Assembly (NCBI RefSeq): GCF_030056815.1
Contig: NZ_JASHKR010000001.1
Span: 185,036-249,035, forward strand
Reading direction: 5' to 3'
From: Rhodococcus sp. IEGM 1379
GTDB taxonomy: Bacteria > Actinomycetota > Actinomycetes > Mycobacteriales > Mycobacteriaceae
DNA: 64,000 nt
Under the pieces are notes generated by a model, which made no database searches, was not told the origin of the DNA, and saw only the letters and a program-made list of their open reading frames with translations. The position numbers were made by a program, and so were the translations under genes. Position 1 is the first letter of the stretch. Every line of letters begins with the position of its first letter. Below are positions 1 to 9,673 of this stretch, in pieces.

Positions 1-2
1 CC

Positions 3-392
3 GGTGGATACCAGGGCAACCGCGACAGCCGCCCCTCCACCGGCGGCTACCAGGGAAACCGCGAAGGTGGCGGATACCAGGGCAACCGTTCCTCCGGTGG
101 ATACCAGGGAAACCGTGACGGTGGCGAAAGCCGCGGCGGCTACCAGGGCAACCGCGACAGCCGTCCGTCAACAGGTGGCTACCAGGGTGAGCGTTCTTCC
201 GGTGGATACCAGGGCAACCGCGACAGCCGCCCCTCCACCGGCGGCTACCAGGGCAACCGCTCTTCGGGCGGATACCAGGGCAACCGCGACAGCGGAGACC
301 GCGCTGCATCGACCAGCGGCGGTGGCTTCCGCAGCCGCACCGATCGTCGTAGCTACGACGGCTTCGACGGCCCGAAGCGCGACCAGCGCTAA
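3..392 (+). CDS. C-terminal Gly/Arg/Gln repeat tail of a protein that begins before the window
   Basis: The frame starting at base 3 is open from the window edge and ends at TAA 390-392. It encodes about ten copies of a GGYQGNR unit separated by short linkers (DSRPST, SS, DGGES), then [24 protein letters not shown]. Tails of this kind sit behind actinobacterial DEAD-box RNA helicases and other RNA-binding proteins and are thought to contact RNA; the catalytic part would lie upstream, so the identity is inferred. The repeats contain no stops in another frame either, which creates a false frame at 4-426 rich in Ala-Thr-Arg. The natural C-terminus and the Tyr/Gly/Arg-rich composition favour the frame given here. 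Confidence 0.75.
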   Translation, partial: GGYQGNRDSRPSTGGYQGNREGGGYQGNRSSGGYQGNRDGGESRGGYQGNRDSRPSTGGYQGERSSGGYQGNRDSRPSTGGYQGNRSSGGYQGNRDSGDRAASTSGGGFRSRTDRRSYDGFDGPKRDQR

Positions 393-485
393 ACACGCGC
401 TGAGCTGCGGCTCATCAATTGAATAAGCCGCGTCGCGGCGGGTGAATACTGATTACACTCCGGCCACGCCGGAAGCTGTATCGAG

Positions 486-524
486 ACGGATGCAGGTCAC
501 TGCAATAAAGTGATCTGCATCCGT
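486..524 (+). terminator. Hairpin after the repeat-tail gene
   Basis: A 16-bp stem (486-501 with 509-524, one G/T mismatch) encloses a 7-nt loop. It lies 94 nt after the stop of the upstream gene and 107 nt before gnd. There is no T-run, which is common for actinobacterial terminators. It could alternatively be an operator for gnd. Confidence 0.55.
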
Positions 525-630
525 GCTTTGTATGCACGGTCTGTTGTTCACGCGCGTCGTAGCCACAGAATTTTTCGCTGCGCGAGGCGCAGGATTTCAC
601 AGCCGCGGACCGAGAGGGAAAGCTGTAAGC

Positions 631-2088
631 ATGTCAACCACTAGCACCGAATCACCCCGAGCTCAGATCGGCGTCACCGGCCTGGCCGTCATGGGTTCGA
701 ATATTGCCCGCAATTTCGCCCGCCACGGACACACCGTTGCCCTGCACAACCGAAGCATCGCGAAGACCGATGCGCTGATCGCCGATCATGGTTCCGAGGG
801 CGATTTCGTGCGTACCGAAACCATCGAAGAGTTTGTCGCCGCGCTGCAGAAGCCACGTCGCGTGCTGATCATGGTCAAGGCCGGCGATCCGACGGACGCT
901 GTCATCGAAGAGCTCGCGAACGCGATGGAGCCCGGCGACATCATCATCGACGGCGGCAACTCGCTGTACACCGACACGATCCGTCGTGAGGCTGCGATCC
1001 GTGCCCGCGGACTGCACTTCGTCGGCGCTGGAATCTCCGGTGGCGAAGAAGGCGCACTCAACGGTCCCTCGATCATGCCGGGCGGCCCGAAGGAGTCCTA
1101 CGAGGCTCTCGGCCCCCTTCTCGAATCCATCTCGGCTCACGTCGACGGCACCCCGTGCTGCACGCACATCGGCCCCGACGGCAGTGGCCACTTCGTCAAG
1201 ATGGTGCACAACGGCATCGAGTACGCCGATATGCAGCTCATTGGTGAGGCGTACAACCTTTTCCGCGACGCGCTGGGGTACGACGCCGGCCAGGTGGCCG
1301 ACGTCTTCACCGAGTGGAACAAGGGCACGCTCGAGTCGTACCTGATCGAGATCACGGCCGAAGTCCTGCGTCAGGTCGACGCCGAGACAGGCAAGCCGTT
1401 GGTCGACGTCATCGTCGATGCTGCCGAGCAGAAGGGCACGGGCCGTTGGACGGTCAAGTCCGCTCTGGATCTGGGCGTGCCGGTCACCGGTATCGCCGAG
1501 GCCGTGTTCGCTCGCGCACTCTCGGGTAGCCGCACGCAGCGCGCTGCCGCTCAGGCTCTGGATCTGGCTTCCGGTGCACTCGGCGACAGGCCGTCTGATG
1601 CCGAGCAGTTCGCGGCAGATATCCAGGCTGCGCTGTACGCGTCGAAGATCGTGGCGTACGCGCAGGGCTTCGACCAGATCGCTGCCGGCAGTGCCGAGTA
1701 CAACTGGGACGTCAAGCCTGCTGACCTGGCAACCATCTGGCGCGGCGGCTGCATCATTCGTGCGCAGTTCCTCAACCGCATCAAGGATGCCTACGAGACG
1801 GATCCGGCGCTGCCGAGCTTGATTCTGGCTCCGTACTTCCGCGAAGCCATCGAGGCCGGTATCGACAGCTGGCGCCGTGTTGTCGCCACCGCGACGATGC
1901 TCGGTATCCCGGTTCCGGCGTTCGCGTCGTCGCTCTCGTACTACGACGGTCTGCGTGCGAAGCGTCTGCCGGCCGCGTTGACTCAGGGTCAGCGTGACTT
2001 CTTCGGCGCTCACACCTACGAGCGCATCGACAAGCCGGGCAAGTTTCACACGTTGTGGAGCGGTGACCGTAGCGAAATCGAGGCCTGA
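631..2088 (+). CDS. gnd: 6-phosphogluconate dehydrogenase, decarboxylating (Gnd1 type)
   Basis: Cytosolic enzyme of the oxidative pentose phosphate pathway that converts 6-phosphogluconate and NADP+ to ribulose 5-phosphate, CO2 and NADPH. The 485-residue protein has the N-terminal dinucleotide fold (GVTGLAVMGSNIARNFARHG), DGGNSLYTDT, the substrate signature GISGGEEGALNGPSIMPGG, KMVHNGIEYADMQ and a C-terminal GAHTYERID. The ATG at 631 was chosen because MSTTSTES leads straight into the Rossmann fold and GAGAGGGAAAG lies upstream; the frame extends 36 codons further without homology-like sequence. The length matches mycobacterial Gnd1, and guaB1 and CBS/DUF21 genes follow as they do in mycobacteria. 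A strong hairpin follows directly. Confidence 0.97.
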   Translation: MSTTSTESPRAQIGVTGLAVMGSNIARNFARHGHTVALHNRSIAKTDALIADHGSEGDFVRTETIEEFVAALQKPRRVLIMVKAGDPTDAVIEELANAMEPGDIIIDGGNSLYTDTIRREAAIRARGLHFVGAGISGGEEGALNGPSIMPGGPKESYEALGPLLESISAHVDGTPCCTHIGPDGSGHFVKMVHNGIEYADMQLIGEAYNLFRDALGYDAGQVADVFTEWNKGTLESYLIEITAEVLRQVDAETGKPLVDVIVDAAEQKGTGRWTVKSALDLGVPVTGIAEAVFARALSGSRTQRAAAQALDLASGALGDRPSDAEQFAADIQAALYASKIVAYAQGFDQIAAGSAEYNWDVKPADLATIWRGGCIIRAQFLNRIKDAYETDPALPSLILAPYFREAIEAGIDSWRRVVATATMLGIPVPAFASSLSYYDGLRAKRLPAALTQGQRDFFGAHTYERIDKPGKFHTLWSGDRSEIEA

Positions 2089-2101
2089 CTCACATCGGGT
2101 T

Positions 2102-2131
2102 CCGGTAGGCAGAGTTCACTCTGCCTACCGG
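2102..2131. terminator. Perfect 13-bp hairpin between gnd and the helicase gene
   Basis: Arms 2102-2114 and 2119-2131 pair perfectly around the tetraloop TTCA. It begins 14 nt after the gnd stop and ends 13 nt before the helicase start, so it probably ends gnd transcription; it could also affect helicase translation. Confidence 0.8.
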
Positions 2132-2144
2132 GTACCCTGGGTAA

Positions 2145-3653
2145 ATGCCTGAATCGACGATCGACTCGCCCACTTCTACCGACGGGCGTTCGTTCATCGA
2201 CCTCGGAATCCCCGCCGTGATGGTGCATGCTTTGCGCCGCAGCGGGATTGATGCTCCGTTCCCCATCCAGGCGGCAACCATCCCTGATGTTCTTGCCGGC
2301 CGAGACGTCCTCGGACGCGGTGCGACGGGTTCCGGAAAGACTTTGGCCTTCGGACTTCCGATGCTGGTTCGCCTCAAAGGTGGAGCGAGCAAACGGAATC
2401 GTCCGCGCGGTTTGGTGCTCGCTCCCACCCGCGAACTTGCGATCCAGATTCACAAAGCACTCGACGACGCCGCAACCGAGATCGGTTTGCGCGTAGCCAG
2501 TGCGGTGGGCGGCGTCCCGATCAAGCGTCAGGCCGACATCCTTGCCCGCGGTGTCGATCTGCTGATTGCCACTCCTGGACGGTTACTCGATCTGGTCGAG
2601 CAGAAGTCGGTACTTCTCGACGATGTCGTGATCACCACCATCGACGAGGCCGACCACATGGCTGACATGGGGTTCATCGACGAGGTCGCGAAGATCCTCG
2701 ATACTACTCCGAAAGATGGTCAGCGCCTTCTCTTTTCGGCAACCTTGGATGGCAAGGTCGACGATCTGGTCGCCGGCTACCTGCGCAATCCGGCGTCGCA
2801 TTCCACGGCTCCCCCGGTCGCCACTGTGTCGACGATGGACCATCACCTGCTGTTCGTGGACCCGGTGGACAAGAGATCCGTTGTCGCACATATCGCTTCG
2901 CGTGCCGGGCGCACCATCATGTTCGTCAAGACCAAGCACGGTGTGGATCGTCTAGCTCAGCAGCTGCATTTGATCGGTGTGTCTGCCGGATCTCTGCATG
3001 GCGGTAAGACGCAGAACAACCGAACCAAGACTCTCGCATCGTTCTCCGACGGCACGACGCCTGTACTGGTTGCCACCGATGTCGCTGCCCGCGGCATCCA
3101 CGTCGACGACGTCACCCTCGTTGTCCACGTCGATCCCCCGGCAGAGGCCAAGGACTACCTGCACCGTGCTGGTCGCACCGCACGCGCCGGTGAATCGGGT
3201 GTTGTGGTCACCATCGTCACCGACGAGGAACGCGAAACCGTCGAGAAGCTCACCAAAGCGGCGGGTGTGAAGGTGCACAGCGTGCGCGTGCGCCCGGATG
3301 ATCTCGAGCTCACTCGCATTACCGGAGCGATGGAACCGACGGGCATTCCCGTCGCAGCGCCGGACACCACCGTCGAGGTCAAGCAGACGTCCAAGCGTGG
3401 CCGCCAGGAACATGACGCTGCGGGCCGCACCGCTGTCGGTGGACGTATGAAGAAGGACGGCGACAAGCGCGCCGCGCCTTCGCGACGGGTTAGCGATCCC
3501 AAGAGTGTGAAGAAGATCCGTGCGGACGGCACGCCTGTCCCCACTCGGGCGGAGCGTTTGGCATCCAAGGGCCTGACACCGCGCCGCGGAACGGGCATGC
3601 CCAACTCGGGTCGCCCAACTGCCGGAAAAGCTGGCGGCAAACGCGCACACTGA
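2145..3653 (+). CDS. DEAD-box ATP-dependent RNA helicase
   Basis: A 502-residue helicase expected to unwind structured RNA using ATP. Motifs in order: Q-motif region FPIQAATIP (about 39-47), motif I GATGSGKT (59-66), PTRELAIQ, TPGR, motif II DEAD (about 167-170), SAT, and in the second RecA domain VATDVAARGIH and motif VI HRAGRTARAG. After about residue 390 comes a basic, low-complexity tail rich in Lys, Arg and Gly, usual for RNA-binding extensions. The ATG lies 13 nt behind a hairpin and has only a weak ribosome binding site. The next gene starts 5 nt after the stop, suggesting co-transcription. Confidence 0.93.
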   Translation: MPESTIDSPTSTDGRSFIDLGIPAVMVHALRRSGIDAPFPIQAATIPDVLAGRDVLGRGATGSGKTLAFGLPMLVRLKGGASKRNRPRGLVLAPTRELAIQIHKALDDAATEIGLRVASAVGGVPIKRQADILARGVDLLIATPGRLLDLVEQKSVLLDDVVITTIDEADHMADMGFIDEVAKILDTTPKDGQRLLFSATLDGKVDDLVAGYLRNPASHSTAPPVATVSTMDHHLLFVDPVDKRSVVAHIASRAGRTIMFVKTKHGVDRLAQQLHLIGVSAGSLHGGKTQNNRTKTLASFSDGTTPVLVATDVAARGIHVDDVTLVVHVDPPAEAKDYLHRAGRTARAGESGVVVTIVTDEERETVEKLTKAAGVKVHSVRVRPDDLELTRITGAMEPTGIPVAAPDTTVEVKQTSKRGRQEHDAAGRTAVGGRMKKDGDKRAAPSRRVSDPKSVKKIRADGTPVPTRAERLASKGLTPRRGTGMPNSGRPTAGKAGGKRAH

Positions 3654-3658
3654 GATCT

Positions 3659-4540
3659 ATGGGTGATCTACCACTGATCTCGATAATCTGTGCTCTTGCT
3701 GCCGCACTACTGTTCGCGTGCGCGTCGGTGGCTCAACAGCGGGCCGCGTCGGCGGTAGCGGAGGACGAGGCGTTGGTCGCGTCGTTGATTCGGAGTCCGC
3801 GGTGGTGGGCGGGCCTGCTCGGCGACGGCGGTGGGTACGTCATGCAGGCATTGGCGCTCTCGCTCGGCTCGGTGTTATTGGTACAGCCGCTGATCGTGTC
3901 GTCTCTGCTGTTCGCACTGCCATTGTCCGCGAAGTTCTCGGGTATCCGGATCACTCGTTATGCGTGGACATGTGCCGTCATGCTGGCCATTGCGTTGGCG
4001 GTGTTCTTGGTTGTCGGTGACCCCACCGAAGGCAACAGCAATGCTGCCTTCTCGGATTGGATTGCGCCGCTGGCGCTTACGGTGGGCGCTGCGGTTGTCG
4101 CTACCATCGCCGGGTTGTCGAAACTCGATGCCGGCTGGCGTGCATTGTTTCTGGGCGCGGCCGCAGGCATCTTCTTCGGCGTTGCGGTTGCCTTCACCAA
4201 GTACGTGACCGATCTGCTCGGGCACGGATTGGTCGGAGTCCTCAGCGCATGGCAGACCTGGGCGTTGATCGCATCCGGGGCCGTCGGCGTCTACCTCCAG
4301 CAACGAGCCTTCCAGGTGGGCCCGCTGTCTGCGTCGTTACCGGCGTTGACGATCGCTGAGCCCATCGCGGCAATCTTTCTGGGGATGACGGTGCTTGACG
4401 AGAGGCTCCGTGTCGACGGTCCGGGAATTGCCCTCATCGGGTGCGCTGTGGCGGTCATGATCTTCACGACCATCGCGCTATCGCGGTCGCAAGGCCGCGA
4501 AACACCCGGCGTAACTGCGCCATCGCCGGTAGTCTCGTGA
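3659..4540 (+). CDS. DMT-superfamily integral membrane transporter
   Basis: A 293-residue, strongly hydrophobic protein with about nine or ten predicted membrane segments and an internal two-half arrangement (first half ending near VVGDPTEGNSN, second beginning near WIAPLALTVGAAVVATIAG). The layout and the sequence SASLPALTIAEPIAAIFLGMTVLDERL near the end fit EamA/DMT-type carriers, in which that segment belongs to the last helices. The substrate cannot be read from the sequence. It sits between the helicase (5-nt gap) and guaB1 (3-nt gap), so it is probably in one transcript with guaB1. Confidence 0.8.
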   Translation: MGDLPLISIICALAAALLFACASVAQQRAASAVAEDEALVASLIRSPRWWAGLLGDGGGYVMQALALSLGSVLLVQPLIVSSLLFALPLSAKFSGIRITRYAWTCAVMLAIALAVFLVVGDPTEGNSNAAFSDWIAPLALTVGAAVVATIAGLSKLDAGWRALFLGAAAGIFFGVAVAFTKYVTDLLGHGLVGVLSAWQTWALIASGAVGVYLQQRAFQVGPLSASLPALTIAEPIAAIFLGMTVLDERLRVDGPGIALIGCAVAVMIFTTIALSRSQGRETPGVTAPSPVVS

Positions 4541-5980
<1,440 letters not shown>

Positions 5981-5998
5981 GACGCAGGTAATGCCGAT

Positions 5999-6036
5999 CG
6001 GCGGGTGCTCGGGTCCCAATACCGGAGCACCCGCCG
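5999..6036 (+). terminator. Hairpin after guaB1
   Basis: Perfect 12-bp GC-rich stem (5999-6010 with 6025-6036) with a 14-nt loop, 18 nt after the guaB1 stop. No T-run follows. Confidence 0.75.
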
Positions 6037-6059
6037 GTATCATTGGACTCGGAAACATA

Positions 6060-6305
6060 AAGAAAACTCGGTCGGGAGCCCTATGGCGACCCGACCGAGT
6101 CCGCTAGAGCCGAGAAATCTTCGGCCTCGACGAGAGGAACCCGGTGCCCGAGGCACCCACACACTTACCCGGCGCAACACCCGTCGTCATATCCGAGGAA
6201 TCATCCGATTCCGCTGGTTCGGAGGGCTCCTCTAGCGAGCCGGGAGACAAACCCGGCGCGCTCCGCTCACTTCCCCGCCGTTCAATCCTCAGGTGGCGAT
6301 GACCC
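6060..6305 (+). promoter_or_regulatory. Structured leader of the DUF21/CBS gene pair
   Basis: This stretch between guaB1 and the first DUF21 gene holds several hairpins: a perfect 11-bp stem at 6066-6076/6090-6100, a GGAATC/GATTCC stem at about 6200-6215, and a GCCGGG/CCCGGC stem at about 6238-6256. It also carries a 52-codon open frame with its own ribosome binding site, ending 3 nt before the downstream ATG. I looked for the known magnesium (ykoK) riboswitch pattern and did not recognise it. Confidence 0.45.
6144..6302 (+). CDS. Possible 52-residue leader peptide, acidic, Pro/Ser-rich
   Basis: GTG start at 6144 preceded by GAGAGGAAC at a suitable distance; TGA at 6300-6302, in the same frame as the DUF21 gene that starts at 6306. 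The peptide has a Pro-rich beginning (VPEAPTHLPGATP), an acidic Ser-rich middle (EESSDSAGSEGSSSEPGD) and a basic end (RSLPRRSILRWR). No homologue is recognised. Known magnesium-sensing leader peptides use Pro and acidic codons to destabilise the ribosome; a similar role here is a guess. It may also be non-coding. Confidence 0.35.
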   Translation: MPEAPTHLPGATPVVISEESSDSAGSEGSSSEPGDKPGALRSLPRRSILRWR

Positions 6306-7685
6306 ATGGACATCGTTTTCACCATTCTCAGCCTGCTCGGCTTCGTTGCCCTGACTGCAGGCACCGCCCTCTTCGTGGCGGCAGAATTCTCCCTCACTGC
6401 TCTCGAACGCAGCACTGTCGACGAAGCAGCGCGTAACGGCGATCGTCGTTCTCGTCAGGTTCAGCACGCGCACAAGACGCTCTCGTTCCAATTGTCCGGC
6501 GCGCAACTCGGCATCACGATCACCACGCTCATTACCGGTTACCTCGCCGAACCTGTTCTGGCCCGCTTCATCACCCCGGTGATGAAAGCAATCGGACTGA
6601 GTGAATCTGCTTCCTCCACAACATCATTGGTGATCGCACTGGTCCTCGCCACGTCGTTCTCGATGATTTTCGGTGAGCTTGTCCCCAAAAACTTGGCGAT
6701 CTCCAAGCCGATGCCCACTGCACGTGCAACTGCAGGAATGCAAGCCGGTTTTTCACTGATCTTCCGGTGGGCGATCAACGGACTCAACGGAGCCGCCAAC
6801 TGGATCGTGCGCCGCATGGGCATCGAGCCTGCGGAAGAACTGCGCTCGGCGCGGTCGCCTCAGGAACTCGGCTCGCTGGTTCGGACGTCGGCGCAACGCG
6901 GTTCGATCGACAAGGGAACCGCGCTCCTCGTGGACCGGTCACTGCAGTTCGGTGAACGTACCGCAGAAGAGTTGATGACTCCACGAGTGAAGATCGAATC
7001 GTTGGAACTCTCCGATACCGTCGCGGATCTGATCGTGACAGCGTCACGGACCGGCTACTCACGGTTCCCCGTCGTGCGCGGCGACTTGGACGACACTGTC
7101 GGTGTCGTCCACATCAAGCACGCATTCACCGTTCCGGCAGACCGTCGTCGCACGACGCGAGTCGACAGCCTGGCCCAGCGGGTTCCGGTCGTACCGTCGA
7201 GCCTCGACGGTGACGCCGTCATGGAACGCATCCGTTCCGACGGTATGCAGGTAGCCCTCGTGGTGGACGAGTACGGCGGAACTGCCGGAATCGTCACCAT
7301 GGAAGACCTCATCGAGGAAATCGTCGGCGATGTGCGAGACGAGCACGACGAACCCGAACTGGACGTGGGACGCGCCGGCGACGGCTGGTCCTGCTCCGGA
7401 CTCCTGCGTATCGACGAGGTCAACTCGGCTACCGGATATACCGCACCCGAAGGCGACTACGACACCCTCGGCGGTTTGGTGCTCACCGAATTGGGGCGCA
7501 TCCCCGAGGAAGGCGACGAAGTCGAATTGCCTGACGTCGATTCCTCCGGTGATCATCGCGGGAAGTGGATAGCGCGGGTGACCAGCATGGACGGCCGACG
7601 TATCGACCGCGTGACCATCACCCCGGTACCGGGAGATGTCGAACCCGAATCCACTGACAACAAGAAGGAGTCCGACGATGAATAA
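6306..7685 (+). CDS. DUF21/CNNM-CBS-CorC family membrane protein (Rv1842c-like)
   Basis: A 459-residue protein of the family once called hemolysin C-like. Order: DUF21 transmembrane domain (about 1-190; starts MDIVFTILSLLGFVALTAGTALFVAAEFSLTALERS, with FGELVPKNLAI), CBS pair (about 205-330; TPRVKIESLE, GYSRFPVVRGDLD, MEDLIEEIVGDVRDE) and a C-terminal CorC/HlyC domain (about 350-430; DGWSCSGLLRIDEVNSATG). Relatives bind adenine nucleotides through CBS and are linked to magnesium or sodium/magnesium transport. The ATG follows CAGGTGGCG. Its end overlaps the next DUF21 gene by 8 nt. Confidence 0.88.
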   Translation: MDIVFTILSLLGFVALTAGTALFVAAEFSLTALERSTVDEAARNGDRRSRQVQHAHKTLSFQLSGAQLGITITTLITGYLAEPVLARFITPVMKAIGLSESASSTTSLVIALVLATSFSMIFGELVPKNLAISKPMPTARATAGMQAGFSLIFRWAINGLNGAANWIVRRMGIEPAEELRSARSPQELGSLVRTSAQRGSIDKGTALLVDRSLQFGERTAEELMTPRVKIESLELSDTVADLIVTASRTGYSRFPVVRGDLDDTVGVVHIKHAFTVPADRRRTTRVDSLAQRVPVVPSSLDGDAVMERIRSDGMQVALVVDEYGGTAGIVTMEDLIEEIVGDVRDEHDEPELDVGRAGDGWSCSGLLRIDEVNSATGYTAPEGDYDTLGGLVLTELGRIPEEGDEVELPDVDSSGDHRGKWIARVTSMDGRRIDRVTITPVPGDVEPESTDNKKESDDE

Positions 7686-8766
7686 CCTCTTCGGCGTTCT
7701 CCTCACTGTCGTGCTGTTGGCCGCCAACGCCTTTTTTGTCGCGGCGGAATTCGCGCTGATCTCAGCTCGTCGTGACCGCCTCGAAGCGTTGGTCGCTCAG
7801 GGCAAGAAACGCGCGCTGACAGTCATCAAAGCCGGTGAGAACCTGTCCTTGATGCTTGCCGCTGCGCAGTTGGGCATCACGATCTGTTCGATCCTGCTCG
7901 GTAAGGTCGCCGAGCCTGCCATCGCCCATCTCCTCGAGGTGCCGATGGAAGCCATGGGTCTGCCCGACGGTCTGCTGCATCCGATTTCGTTTGCCATCGC
8001 TCTGTCGCTGGTGGTTGTTCTGCACATCCTGCTCGGTGAGATGGTTCCGAAAAACATCGCCTTGGCCGGACCTGAGAAGTCCGCGATGTTGCTGATTCCG
8101 GTGCACCTGGCGTTTCTCAAGATCGCTCGACCGCTCATCTCCTTCTACAACCTCTGTGCAAACGGAACACTGAAGCTGCTGCGGGTCGAACCGAAAGACG
8201 AACTCGACGTCACAGTTTCAGCGGTGGAGTTGTCCGCGATGATCGGCGAATCACGATCCGAAGGTCTCATCGACGCCGAAGAGCACCGGCGATTGACGCA
8301 GGCCCTCGAATCGACTGATCGCACCGTCTCCGAGGTTCTCATTCCCCTCGGCAAGGTGCGCACCATCCCGCTGACCCCGTCCGGCACCACGCTGGGCGAC
8401 ATCGAGAGGGCAGTCATCGAGACGGGTTACTCGCGGTACCCCGTGAGGGCTACCGACGGCACCCTCGCCGGATACGTTCACCTCAAGGACGTGCTCGACG
8501 AGGTGCTCGACGAAGCAGCCGGCCCGGACACCGTCGTTCCCACGTCGGATATCCGTCCCCTGCCCATCGTTCCGCTCAGTACCCCGCTGGCCGAAGCACT
8601 GGCCGGACTGCGCCGGGCAAGCTCGCACCTCGGTGCGGTGACGGACGCCGACGGCATTGTCATCGGCATCGTCGCCCTCGAAGATCTCCTCGAGGAGTAC
8701 GTCGGAACAGTTCGCGATGGCACTCACCGCGGAACCGATGCTGTTCCCGGACAACGGAACAACTGA
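7678..8766 (+). CDS. Second DUF21/CNNM-CBS membrane protein, lacking the CorC domain
   Basis: A 362-residue paralogue of the preceding gene: DUF21 domain (MNNLFGVLLTVVLLAANAFFVAAEFALISARRD, HILLGEMVPKNIALAGP) and a CBS pair (STDRTVSEVLIPLGKVRTIPL, GYSRYPVRATDG, IVALEDLLEEYVG), ending soon after. The ATG at 7678 was chosen because AAGAAGGAG sits 7 nt upstream; an earlier in-frame ATG at 7636 would overlap the upstream gene more deeply. Two adjacent DUF21 proteins, one with and one without a CorC domain, suggest a heteromeric transporter or exporter, as in the mycobacterial Rv1842c-Rv1841c pair. Confidence 0.88.
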   Translation: MNNLFGVLLTVVLLAANAFFVAAEFALISARRDRLEALVAQGKKRALTVIKAGENLSLMLAAAQLGITICSILLGKVAEPAIAHLLEVPMEAMGLPDGLLHPISFAIALSLVVVLHILLGEMVPKNIALAGPEKSAMLLIPVHLAFLKIARPLISFYNLCANGTLKLLRVEPKDELDVTVSAVELSAMIGESRSEGLIDAEEHRRLTQALESTDRTVSEVLIPLGKVRTIPLTPSGTTLGDIERAVIETGYSRYPVRATDGTLAGYVHLKDVLDEVLDEAAGPDTVVPTSDIRPLPIVPLSTPLAEALAGLRRASSHLGAVTDADGIVIGIVALEDLLEEYVGTVRDGTHRGTDAVPGQRNN

Positions 8767-8769
8767 CCC

Positions 8770-9648
8770 ATGACACGTTCGGTGGCAACACTCGCACTCG
8801 CACACAGCGAGTGGACGGCCCGGCAAGGGATCCACGTCGAGAAGGTGGAGCAACTTGTCGGGCCGCACCGAGCGCGTCGTAGCGCCGGAATCTCGCACCC
8901 CGTGCACGACTTTCTGTTCACGTATTACAACTTCAAGCCGGCCCAACTGCGACGTTGGCATCCCGGCTACGGCGTGGCTCTGGAAAACGGTTCCTCGTAC
9001 GCCGAGTACTCCGGATACCGGATCGATGAATCAGGCTGTGCGACAGTCGGCGAGTCCGTGTTGGAGCGTCGACGAAATACCGTCGAATTCGTCGGGAATC
9101 TCCTGAGCCGAACTGCTTCTCGCCCTGCTGTTCTGGGTTGCTTCGGCCTCCACGAATGGGCGATGGTCTATCGCGGGGGTGAGGAAGCAATCCGTCACCA
9201 AGCAGTTCCACTTCGGCTCGGGTTCGCCGGTACCGACGCCGTCGTGGAGTCCTTGCCGCTCAAATGCACGCACTTCGACGCATTCCGGTTCTTCACACCC
9301 GATGCTGCACCCAAGAATTCCCTGACGCTGGTCCGCGAGACGCAGATCGATTACGAGCAGCCCGGTTGCCTCCATGCCGGCATGGATCTGTACAAGTGGG
9401 CCTTCAAACTGTTGCCGTTGGTCGATTCGGATCTGGTGATGCAGTGCTTCGAACATGCACTTTTAGCCCGTGAACTCGACATGCGTGCCAGCCCCTACGA
9501 TCTGAGCGAGTACGGGTATTCCCCGATTGCGATCGAAACACCGACGGGCCGCGCCGAGTACGTTCGTCAGCAACAGCAGTTGGCTGATCGGGCTTTACCG
9601 CTGCGGGCTGCTCTGACGGAGCAATGCCAGGTTCTGCTCGAGATGTAA
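8770..9648 (+). CDS. Conserved actinobacterial protein of unknown function
   Basis: A 292-residue soluble protein starting 3 nt after the DUF21 stop, probably in the same transcript. Visible features are SHPVHDFLFTYYNFKPAQLRRWHPGYGVAL near residue 45, GCFGLHEWAMVYRGG near 120, RFFTPDAAPKN near 175, and a Cys/His-containing stretch QPGCLHAGMDLYKWAFKLLPLVDSDLVMQCFEHA. No signal peptide or membrane helix is present. I recall similar proteins carrying a database label of 3-methyladenine DNA glycosylase, but I see no helix-hairpin-helix glycosylase motif and do not adopt that name. Confidence 0.8.
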   Translation: MTRSVATLALAHSEWTARQGIHVEKVEQLVGPHRARRSAGISHPVHDFLFTYYNFKPAQLRRWHPGYGVALENGSSYAEYSGYRIDESGCATVGESVLERRRNTVEFVGNLLSRTASRPAVLGCFGLHEWAMVYRGGEEAIRHQAVPLRLGFAGTDAVVESLPLKCTHFDAFRFFTPDAAPKNSLTLVRETQIDYEQPGCLHAGMDLYKWAFKLLPLVDSDLVMQCFEHALLARELDMRASPYDLSEYGYSPIAIETPTGRAEYVRQQQQLADRALPLRAALTEQCQVLLEM

Positions 9649-9673
9649 CGCTCTGCCAGACGGAAGGATCGAT

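Noticed and set aside
4-426. Open frame encoding an Ala/Thr/Arg-rich protein
   Set aside because: Shadow of the GGYQGNR repeats; the frame starting at base 3 is open from the window edge and ends naturally.
652-2049. 465-codon minus-strand frame
   Set aside because: Fully antisense to gnd, with no domain.
6060-6140. Known magnesium (ykoK/M-box) riboswitch
   Set aside because: I could not find its conserved core; only generic hairpins are present.
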